Source: Serinus canaria
Lineage: Eukaryota > Chordata > Aves > Passeriformes > Fringillidae
Direction: 5' to 3'
DNA: 64,000 nucleotides
Assembly (NCBI RefSeq): GCF_022539315.1
Contig: NC_066320.1
Coordinates: 35,054,977-35,118,976 of the forward strand
The translations under genes and the position numbers were made by a program. Numbering within the stretch: position 1 is the stretch's first letter; every line of letters starts with the position of its first letter. Below are positions 20,079-29,544 of the stretch, in pieces. The notes below the pieces were generated by a model. That model had not been told where the DNA came from. It saw nothing but the letters and a program-made list of their open reading frames with translations, and ran no database searches.

Positions 20079-23000
20079 GTTTTTTTTGTTTGGTTTGGTT
20101 TTGGGCTTTTTGGCACTGTTGTCTTTTCATTGGGTTTTAGGTTTGTTTTGGGGGTATTGTTTTGGTTTTTGGTTTGTTTTTTTGGGGTATTTGGGTTTGG
20201 TTTTTGTCCGGGGGAGTTGTTTTTTGTTTTTATTTGTTTGTTTGTTGAGGTAGAAGGGAAGATGATAAGTCAGCAGCATGGCCTTTTGAAGGAAAGGGTT
20301 GAAGCTAGGGCTATATCTGACGTGTTTAGTGTTTGTGAAAGAAGTTACTAAATTCATTCCAGGTACTTGACACTTTTGCCTGTGCAGCAGGAAAGAAAGT
20401 TACTTTGCAGGGGTAGAAATCTGGGAAATACTAATGTGTGTTAAATTCACATAAATCATGTCCCACGGAGGCAGTGTAAAATTGAGTAAGTGATGACCTC
20501 AGGGGTTGGTAAATGTGCAATGCAACTTTTTTGAGTTATGCCCAGAGTGCCATACAACCATTTAGTAGTAGAATGGTTCACTAAGAATCAGGGTCAAGGC
20601 AGGGTTTGTTCTGCAGTTCTTCTGTAGAATTGCCCTGACTGATGTGCTCACTTCCTCAGAGACAAATGTTGAGCAATAGCAGTTCATTGTATTGAGAGCT
20701 TTCCTGGTGTTATCCACATTTCAGGATACTGACTTTAGTTTTTTACCTCCTGAACTGCAAACAAAATTGGCCAGGTAAGAAAGAGTCCTTGGAAACGAAA
20801 AGTTTAAGTAGTATGTAATAATCTGTCATTCAAAAAACAGCTTGCATTTACATTTTTGAGAATGCAAATTTGATCTTTGGAGATGAATGGATGTCATTGA
20901 TGTTAATATTTTCCTCTTTTTCCTCTCTTTCTTCTCTTTGTCGCTTTGTAGACCAGGACTCTTTCTCATATGTTGCCTAGAAGTGGAAACCCTGGCTATA
21001 TCACTGGAGCACCACTGTTGATTGCAAACAGCGGTGCCAAGCAACATGTATCCTTTTTCTGCTATGAGTTTATGTTTATCACTGGGTTTTTTTTTTTTAT
21101 TTCTGTTACTGTACTGTCTGAACTTTTGTAGTGCCCTACTAGGGATAAGGAGAAATATGGGGTGAGCAGATTGTTAAATGAGGTGAGTGTTGTATGTTGT
21201 CTGTTTATACTTTTGTTTGGCTTCTTGATATGCAGTCTGTCAGATGAGCATATTAAGGAGTGAAAGTGATGGAAGTTGTTCACAATTCCTCAGGCACACA
21301 GTACAATTTGGAAGGAATATGAGAACAGGCTGCAAAATCAGGTAACAACACACTCTGCAGTCATCCTTTCCAACAGTTGGAAGTTGTGGGCTCAGCATGT
21401 TTTTCTGTAGTCTCTCATGTACTGCTGTGGAGCCTTGGTCCTTCCCTGAGCTCACCGATGTCTCTACAGATGTTTCACATACTCCTAGGAGAACATGAAT
21501 ATAGGAAAGATGGTGGACTACTAGAATCATCTGAACATTGTGAAGGTCTTCTGGGACATTTTGAGTCTCTAGTCTGGCAATATGTCTTGGGCAAGAGTAG
21601 AGTTGAGGAATGAATCTTAAAAAGTGGTTGTTTTGATGATTTAGATTGTTCCTTTGACAGGGCAAGTGTAGGACCACTGATGCAATAAGATGGCTGAAGA
21701 GCTGTCAGTTTTCCTTATCATTATCCCTGCCATATTTTTCTCCTTTTTCATTGTTGAGAGGATTGAAACTACATCTGTTTAATACCAGTACTTCTTGACT
21801 CATTATAAGAGCAGAAGAAATACTTATTGCAAAGAAGGGATGTTGATAGTGGTTTGGATTTTTTTTTTTCCTGGAAATCACTTTCTTACAGGTGTTCTTT
21901 TCTTATTTCCAGCCTATCCCCAATACTGGAAGACAGTAACTGTAGTTATATACAGCAGAAGTTATACAAGACTTTTCAGGGGATGAACAGAACAGAAGAC
22001 TTTGCTGTAACTGGCAGTGCTCATTCAACCCAGACAGAAGAGTGGATGACCATTCTGATTGAGAACTGCAGTGTGGAGGTAATATGAATGCAAAAAGCCA
22101 ACTGTAAATATTTATGTTTTCATATCTTTGTATTGCCTTGGGGAGGTGGGGGCATCTGGACTTTTTTTGTATAATGATCCTGTGACTCTCAGGGGTCTTA
22201 ATATGTGAAAGCAGTCATTATGGTTCATATTATTAGAGTACTTAACAAAAAAAACTTCAAACCCAACAAACCCTGGCAGATTTCCTCTTTCTTGAATTCT
22301 GTTCCTGCTATTTAAATGGGCAAAAAGAGTTAAATACTGAATCCAGTGTTATATAATTTTCTGACAGCCTTTTGGAACTGATAGTAGCTGGCTACTTCCT
22401 ATTAATTATTATTATAATCCTTTCTGTTTTTCCAGAGTAGGGAATATTTTTGTAGGGATATTTATATCCTATTATATTTCCTAATAAGGTTAAAGTTTGT
22501 GAGCCAATTGCATTGTAATAATTGTTAATCTGTAGGGGGATGCCTAAGTGGAATGTGAAAACCAAGAGGTAAAGCTGAGACAAATTCTAATTGGAACGGC
22601 GATGACAATGAGATGTATGTAGCTCCAGAATGGGTGATTGACATGACCAAAAGTTACAGAGATAGTACTGAAGTGAATGATTCAGATTCTGTGACCTGTG
22701 TTATCCAAAATATTAGACTTTGGCCATAATGGTCCTTTATCACTTTTAAAATACTATATTAAATTGATTAGCATATATTTTATTTTCAGGCTGTGAATTG
22801 CACTTCCTGTTGTATGGTTCCTGTGGCCCTGGAGATACAGATACTGTGGGCTAAAGTGGGCCTCCTATCCAACCCACAAGCTCAAGTACTGGGTACACGG
22901 CACTTTTACCAGTGTCAGCCCCTCAAGGTATGGAATCAAAAACCCTCCCTCACATGCAGAGGTAGTTAAAGGGGGTTTACAGATTATTTAAGAATCAAGG

Positions 23001-26000
23001 AATCAAATGGTCTTGAAACTAAGTAAGTTGAGATTTAACAGTTGTTTTAACAGTTGTCTGGCTGCAATGGTAGCCTTCTATAGAGGAAGGTTGATTTGTG
23101 GTCTTTTCAGTACTGTCCTCACTCAGTTGTATTACTGGAAAAGATACCTTCTTTCCAACCCTGAACCACTTTCTGCCACTTAAGGACTCAATCTTTAAAC
23201 TTCCAGTTATGGTTGGTATAAAGTTGTAGTTACAAACATGCAATAGCTCCATGTTTAATATTTAGTTGTCTCTTAAAGCCTTAATATGGGATTTGAGTTT
23301 AGTAATATTTCATAGACTCCACAGAATGCTGATAATCTGCAGAAGATTTCTGTTCCTCTAGAGCTTCTGAAATCACCAACAGGTAGCTGAGGAAGTAACT
23401 AATGCTGATGGCAGCATATTTGGAGAATTTGGGAGAGGAAGGCTGTAAGCCAGAGAGGGTATTCAAGGCTAGGTTGGATGGAGTTCTGAACTATCTGATC
23501 TAGTTGAAGGCATCCTTGCTCATCATAGAAGGCTTGAACCAGGTGACCTTTAAAGGTCCCTTCCAGCCCAGACCATTCTGTGATTTTGTGATGTCAGCAG
23601 GAAGGAATGTGTCAGCTAACATGACCACAGAGGACAATAAGCAGTCTTTTTCAACCATGGGTCAGTGGATCCCATTGTGATTTGATTTTTTTTTTTTTTT
23701 GATATCACATAGTCTTTTGGACAGCAGAAATATTTCAAGGCTTACACTTCTCTGTAAGGGCTTAGGGGAAGCAGCTGACACCCACCCAGTCATCTTCATG
23801 ACTGTGAGGAGGGTATCTGTCTGATCTGTTAACTCTTTGAACTTCAGACGCAGTCTAAATGAGGTTTTACCATGAGATGCATTCAAACACTTGTTTGAAT
23901 GCATCTCATGGTACCCTTTTGTTCTCCCTTCTTGCAAAATACATGAAGAGAAGAGGATAGGAAGATGTTTACCATCTAAAACTCATATTGCCCTGAGGCA
24001 GAGTGATACTCCCACCCCATGAAAATATTTTTTAAATTGTCTGTTACATGACTTCATTAACAAAACTTCTGTCTGAGGAAGAAGACTTATATTCCTAGTA
24101 AAAGTGTAGGGTGCAAATCCTTCAGGATTAGCTAATCAAGAAGAATGAGATTCAGATTTGATTTGCTTGAGCAACTGATGCTAATTACTTTGGGCCCTTA
24201 AGGTATATTGCAAATCTAATTATAAGAAAGCAAGTTTCTGACAGCAAAAAAACCCCATGTCATTAAAATCAGTAGTGATTCATCGGTGACATTACAAATC
24301 CACAATTTAGGATTGTTACTAAAGAGATTTTAGGGAAGGACCAACTTGCTCTATAGCCAGCAGTTATGAAGTGCACCTATTTGTAAGCATACTAGGCTGC
24401 ACATTACTTTCAAATTATGCCACTTCCCAGCTTTAGCCTATAGATTCTCTAGCTGAGAACTATCCTTTAGTTCCTTTAATATTCTTTAGAGAAACTTTTT
24501 TAATTTAGACAACACTGCATCACTGGAAAGTTCCCTAAGTAATTGACCAGAAAACAGAGAACCCAGGGAAGACATCCCAATTTCCACACCCATCCACAAT
24601 ATCTGCTTACAATTATATTTGGACTTGATGAAAATACAGGACATTTTAAAATGATGTAGAGTTCTACAAGAGCATGCTGAAAGTTGCTTATGGTTGCCTT
24701 CTCCTAGCTGTTCAGGAGGGATTGTGTATGGAGTCTTTTTCCCTGCACTAATCTCTCTAATTTTAAGGCAATTTTTGAAGGTACAGACACTTAAATCAAT
24801 CATCTTGAGGCTTCTTGTTGAGTAGGGCCTATTTTTGAGTGTGTTTATTCATTGATAGGAGAACTTATATCAGAATTGTTTGGGAAATTCTACTTGTAAC
24901 TGCTCAGCAGTGGTGAATTGTGATCAAGGTCTGATCTGGCATGGAGGGCAAGAAGGTGTTAAACTGGCTGGAAGGAGGATTGTTAGGACACCTTGCAAGT
25001 GAGCAAAGTTTCCAGTGATGAGAGAAGAAATAACCTCAGCATTTTCTTGTAGCCATTTTGGAATGGGAACTGCTCAGGGGCCACCTTTGGGCAGCAGAGC
25101 AGGCCAGGGGAACGAACCCACGGCAGTCTGAAGTGCCGCTTACTGATGCTCTCAGGACTGGTGCTGCAGATGCAAAGGTGCACAAGGAATCTGGTCATGA
25201 TGCCTCTTGGCACACTCCCTATAGAACCAAGACTGTACTCAATGCATTGGTCATTTTGTTTGGTTTTTTGTTTGGTTGGTTTGTTTGTTTGTTTGTTTGT
25301 TTTTAATTTAAGCACAGACGTATTTTTTAATTCACCTTGAGGGATGCCACAAAAATTCTCCACTAGGAGTCACAGTATTTTTAAGAGTCGTGAACTCTCT
25401 CTTGCAGATTGTTTTAATGCTTCCTACAGAATTTTGCTCTAAAGGCAATCTTTGAAATTCTTCTCAGGGAAGTGATTGAGGTGGTAATTTCACAGGTTGG
25501 CATAAACCAGTGCAAGCACAGAAGGTGTGCTGCTGGTAAATGCCCTCACAATGTTAGCACGCAGGGCTGGGAAGTGGGGCAGGGAGTGAGTTTTCTCTTT
25601 TGGCAGCAGCATGGTCTTAAATCACCCCAAGGTAGCCATGAAACTCCGTGCAGTTCAAAGAGCTAGTGTATTAGTTTTCTTACAACATTCCGTTAAAACA
25701 GAACAGACCTGAGGACTTAAAGGTTCAGTCCCCTGTGTGATCTTCAATGATCTGTCTCCTTCCTGAAACAACATCCTAAAATGTCAGCAATGAATTTATA
25801 TTGTATTGGGTCCCTGCTTTAGTTTATTGACAGGATTGCATTTGTGGCAGTTCTTTCTGGTAGCAAGCACTTGTCCAAGGAGCCAGCTGATCTTTTATAA
25901 AAATTAAAGCTAGCTTGCATTTGTTCTAATTACTAACTAGCTGGTATGTCTTTCCTCTGAGTAGAAGGCTTACTGTAGCATACCTTAAGTCACTGCTGCC

Positions 26001-26457
26001 ATTTTGGACCTGTCTAGCATACGATGCACAGTAGCTACTGATCTTTACTACACCCTCAATTTACCTGCCAAGTATTTTGGGAAAGAGGTCTTATTGCTAG
26101 GACACTTAATTCTTATCATCCCAAAGACATCATGCTTGCCAGTCATTTACAGTGAGTCCCTATTAGAAAATTGAAGAGGGGTATGCCTTTTGTATTAAGA
26201 CTGCTAAACTCTTTTTGCTTCCCTTCTTGCTGCAGTTTCTAAACATGAGCATGGTACCTGTGACAACTGTTGTTACCTTCACTGACCTGACGGATTGGCC
26301 AGAACCTCCACGAGGCCAGCCCCAAATGCACTGGAAGCTTCCATTTGATATCTTTTTTCCATTCAAGGTAGCCCTAAATGTAGAAAGAATTTACAGAGGT
26401 GATCTGGCTGGGTATTTATTGTTGATTCTAATAATGTCTAGTATTTTCTGCTTTTGA
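12565..26457 (+). CDS. TCTN3: TCTN3, tectonic family member 3
   Basis: Tectonic-3 is a secreted or membrane-tethered glycoprotein of the ciliary transition zone (MKS/B9 complex), needed for ciliogenesis and Hedgehog signalling. Exons: 12565-12680, 13391-13512, 16212-16342, 17258-17366, 17441-17559, 19013-19048, 19386-19460, 19564-19689, 20952-21047, about 21133-21161 (uncertain), 21294-21341, 21913-22078, 22790-22927 and 26236-26457 (stop). Recognised segments include [98 protein letters not shown] and FFPFK. Exon 1 gives a Leu/Pro-rich signal peptide; the last exon ends in a short hydrophobic tail (YLLLILIM). Two anomalies stand out. The N-terminal Cys-rich segment, expected between exon 1 and 13391, is not visible, although the flanking phases match. 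The short exon near 21133 does not join 21294 in frame. The visible product is about 510 residues versus about 600 in mammals. Confidence 0.94.
12592..12627 (+). repeat. 9-nt repeat in the TCTN3 signal-peptide codons
   Basis: Four copies of CCCCTGCTG encode the Pro-Leu-Leu pattern of the signal peptide core. It is a simple coding repeat, prone to length variation, and keeps the reading frame because the unit is 9 nt. Confidence 0.85.
13513..16211 (+). other. TCTN3 intron 2
   Basis: This AT-rich intron of 2.7 kb starts with GTAAGC and ends with a pyrimidine tract and CTCTAG. I see no repeats that I can name, and no exon. Confidence 0.7.
16462..17062 (-). mobile_element. CR1 LINE 3' segment
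   Basis: Minus-strand CR1 starts at its 3' end with 'atcataggatcatagcatat' on the plus strand and continues through 'gagtccagctgctggccctg', 'ctctgtcagccttgagactg' and 'gggaagaaccttttcctgat'. It is inserted antisense in TCTN3 intron 3. The 154-codon minus-strand frame at 16438-16902 is CR1 3' sequence, not a gene. Confidence 0.93.
17640..18065 (+). mobile_element. Solo LTR, endogenous retrovirus, songbird type
   Basis: This contains features I associate with a common passerine LTR: 'ttaattggccaatggtgat', 'aaggaccaattaagaaaa' and 'tgtatcggactgtcagtaag', followed by a degenerate R-U5. It lies sense-oriented in TCTN3 intron 5. No internal retroviral sequence is adjacent. Boundaries are approximate, and the family assignment is from memory rather than a search. 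Confidence 0.65.
19955..20250 (+). repeat. T/G-rich low-complexity block with poly-T run
   Basis: Nearly 300 bases consist almost entirely of T and G on the plus strand (TTTGG, TTTTGGGG and similar), including an uninterrupted T run of more than 30 bases around 20043-20077. It lies in TCTN3 intron 8. Overlapping open frames on both strands are compositional (Phe/Gly/Leu or Lys/Pro/Gln). No coding function is supported. Confidence 0.9.
23425..23592 (+). mobile_element. CR1 LINE 3' terminal fragment
   Basis: This short plus-strand fragment contains 'aggctaggttggatgga', 'gcttgaaccaggtgaccttt', 'gtcccttccagccca' and a terminal TTCTGTGATTTTGTGATG-like tail, matching the CR1 3' end. It lies in the last, 3.3-kb intron of TCTN3. 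Confidence 0.85.
23868..23913. repeat. Perfect 22-bp inverted repeat with 2-nt loop
   Basis: The left arm 23868-23889 (starting TACCATGAGATGCATTC) is the exact reverse complement of 23892-23913, leaving only CT at the centre. It lies in the last intron of TCTN3. Confidence 0.97.
25258..25305 (+). repeat. (TTTG/GTTT)n simple repeat
   Basis: A T/G run made of TTTG and GGTTTT units, ending with five consecutive GTTT copies, lies in the last intron of TCTN3. Confidence 0.9.
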
Positions 26458-28490
26458 AATAGATGGAGACTGTATTTAAAGTGTGTTGAGTGAATTGATA
26501 TATTCAGGATATGACCCAGATGATGGACTTTTGTCATCAGGATTTTATACCATTTCTGTGATATCTGTGTGCCTTCTGTTCTTGGATTAAGCCATGTGGG
26601 CTGCTTGTCCTCCATGTTCCTGTTCTTTGTACGTGAAGCATCTGTGAACATCATTGCAGTGACACACTTGAGAAATGTAGAGATCCAGGGACATTGCTTT
26701 AATGAGGGACAAGGAAGAGAACGTGAAAACTATTATTCCGTCTTCCCAGAAGCCAAGAATGCTCTCTAAACCAGGGAGTATGGAGAGAGAAGCAAAGTTC
26801 AGTCAAAGGATTTTGGACCTGCTTTCAGTTGGAGAAGCATCTGATTTTGGAGCTGCTTTCCTGTTGGAGAAGCATTTGATTTTTCTATGTGAAACTAATT
26901 GAACATTTAAAATACAGGAGCTCTCCCAGGTGGCCTGAATTCTTATTTTATAAGTAAACTTGTGTGCCAGTCACCCCTAACCTGTCCTTGTTAGATGATG
27001 ATAACCGCACTTCTGTGACATTTTTTGAATCTTGCATTTTTGTGTCTTTTCAAATACAGATATTCAGTTTTCATTGTTTAATCACTTTTTACATTAGCAA
27101 CACTGTTGCACAGAGCAAAGCAATTGTGAATGCTCTGAAATACAGTTGAATTTTAGTGGTTTGTCAAAGCATCTTCCTGATCTTTTTTTTCCCGCCTGGA
27201 AGAAATGGGCCTGAATAGACTTTTTCCTAGATAACAAACATTCTCTTGTTCCAGATAGGAACTGAACTGAAAATGATAACTACTGAAATTAGTAGCAGAT
27301 CAGAGAGACTTGTGAATAGTTCTGAAGCTAAAACATTGAATATTTTAGGAAAATATGTAGTTGTATTGAGACTGAAGCTTGCTGCGATACCTTACCTCTG
27401 GCTCATTCTCTGGGACTAGGAAATAAGTCTAGTGTTTTTGAAGTTAAAGGTGGTCTGATTATCTAGGCTTGTTCCAGGAAGCTGTTGGATGAAAGTATAT
27501 TTTTTTAGCAAAATTTTTTAGCAAAAGGTTTTATTATTTATCTTCAGATGACGGAAAAATCTGCCCCATCTGATGCCAAGTACTTCAATGGAATCAATAA
27601 AGGCCAAAAATTTCAGAGCCTAGTTTTAAAAAAATGTATTTGTTTCTTTTGTACCTATACTGCACATAGCAACTCTGTTGCTTCTCCTCATTACAAACTT
27701 ATAAAAGAATGCAAAAATAAACTGAAAAACTAGTAATTAGGATATCAAAGGAGATAACACAAGTAAAACTAAACTACAACCCATCTAAAAGCTTCTGGGT
27801 TAATGTCACATGTTTATCTTTGTCCTTATTTGCATGGTTTATTACTGAGAACGAATTCTGTGCAAGTGTCTTCAGTGTCTGTTGATTCCTATTCTGGGGC
27901 AGCCCAACCAAGCTGGTGTGAACATTCACAGCTTTGTGCATTCCAGTATTATACAGGACTGTACTGTTACACAGCAACAACCTTTGATTTTTAGGTGTGG
28001 CTAAAAAAAATCAAAGGTTGTGATTCTCAGATGTGTGGCTTCTCAGATGTGCCTGTAATACTTTTGAAAAGCTTTTCTCAGAACACATTTATCGTGTGTC
28101 CCATGTCCTCTCATGTCCCTAATTTGTGGAATCCAGGAAATTAATTAAGAGGTGACAGTAACTGAATTACAAAGGGTTAGCTGGAGAAACTTCCCAAATA
28201 TAACATGCTAAATGTGTTGGGATAGATAGGGCTTGAATGAAAAGTATCTGGCATCCATGTTTTACCATTAGTGAGGTAATTCAGTTAGGTATAACCATAG
28301 AGATACTGTTTGCTCTATGGGCTGCAAATACATGAAATGCTGTAAGAATGCATCACCTTTTATACTGTAGTTATCTGAGCTCCAACATCCTATTTTTTAG
28401 CTCATGTTTGTCTCCTTTCACATTTTGTCAAAGCAAGAAAAAAGAGCTCTAAAGAGCCGTGTCCATATTCTGGTCCAGCCTGAATAAAGG
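26458..28490 (+). other. Probable TCTN3 3' UTR and flank
   Basis: AT-rich non-coding DNA follows the TCTN3 stop at 26455-26457. Canonical AATAAA signals occur at 27596-27601, 27716-27721 and 28483-28488; any could end the transcript, and the first two are closest. The true cleavage site cannot be chosen from sequence alone. Confidence 0.55.
27977..28021. repeat. Inverted repeat, 18-21 bp arms
   Basis: ACAACCTTTGATTTTTAG at 27977-27994 faces its reverse complement at 28001-28021, which has three extra A residues in the A-run. The loop is GTGTGG. It lies in the TCTN3 3' UTR or flank and would form a stable hairpin if transcribed. Confidence 0.92.
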
Positions 28491-28899
28491 CATATTCAAA
28501 TTCTAGCCACACGACAGCAGTGCTTGTGGGTTTAGAATCTGCACTTTGCTATGGCAGTGCATTTTCATGTCTACTTTATCATGTTTTGTTTTTCCCCCTG
28601 CTTGATCTGAAATAGCCTGTGTTGCAATTAAATATCAGGCAACATTATGACACTGTCACACACAAGGCAGACTCATATGTCAGATGTACAGGAATGGAGA
28701 GTTTGTACTCCATGTCCAAGGGCTGAGACAAAACTTTTTCTGCTGCCAGCATTCTAGCTAGACCCATCTTTCCAGTATCTCCCTTTTTTGAGGTAGTAGG
28801 TCTGTTTTTACACTGTCCGAGTGAAGACGATCTTAGTAGGTAGTTTTTAAAGTCCTTTCCAAACATAGCCCTCGTTTCTGTAGAAGACGTAATTTTAAA

Positions 28900-29540
28900 T
28901 TTCAAAGCAGGAGCAATTGTAGAAGCCGGGGGCGGGGCGGTGCGGGGCCGGAAGCGACGGGAGACACTGGCCAGCCGGGCCGCGCCGTGCAGAGCCGGGC
29001 GGGTGAGTGGGGACGGGCCGAGCCGAACCCAGCCAGGCTGGGCAGCGCCGAGCTGAGCTGGCCACGGCAGCCTCGGCCGTGCCCCGAGCGGGGAAGTGGA
29101 CTGGGCGTCGGGCGCTGCGTTGCGGCTCGGCTCCGGCGGGCGGAGGTGGCGGAGGGAGCGCCGGGGTTCCCCGGCGTCGGGGCGGTCCCGTGCTGGGTGG
29201 TGCCCGCCCTTCGTCCGTGCTGCGCGTTCCCTTTCGCGTGGAGAACTGGGCGCGGCTGCTGTGTCGCTCGTGATAGAAGGTTGGGGGCTCTGGAGGGAAA
29301 GAAGTGAGTTCAGCCTTTGAGCTGGCGGGGTGCACCGCGCACCGCCGATCTCTCGGACCCCGCAGACTCTCCAGAGCTGCACAGATTCGGGGTCGCTTTT
29401 TCTCGGCGGTCTCAGAGCGTTACTGCTGCCGGGAGTTCCCGGCAGTGTGAAATTGCTGTTTGATGCCCTGCGAGCGCCCGACGAACTGGTAAGAGCTGCA
29501 CGGGCCTCATCCATCCGGAGATCGGGGAGAGCAGAGCTGT
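28900..29540 (+). promoter_or_regulatory. CpG island without an assigned gene
   Basis: A sharply bounded CpG-rich block of about 600 bp lies between TCTN3 and the ALDH18A1 first exon. It contains GGGGCGGGGCGG and an adjacent CCGGAAG ETS-type site (about 28927-28955), followed on the plus strand by plausible donors: GTGAGT near 29001 and CTG/GTAAGA near 29489. This looks like an active promoter with a plus-strand first exon. Candidates are an alternative ALDH18A1 first exon, a non-coding RNA, or a minus-strand transcript. I do not recognise a protein in it. Confidence 0.6.
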
Positions 29541-29544
29541 TGCT

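Noticed and set aside
19909..20357. Overlapping Phe/Gly-rich and Lys/Pro-rich open frames
   Set aside because: They are products of the T/G low-complexity block; no start context, splice partner or domain.
23868..23913. MicroRNA precursor at the perfect palindrome
   Set aside because: A 2-nt loop and total stem of 22 bp do not fit a microRNA hairpin, which needs a longer stem with an open loop.
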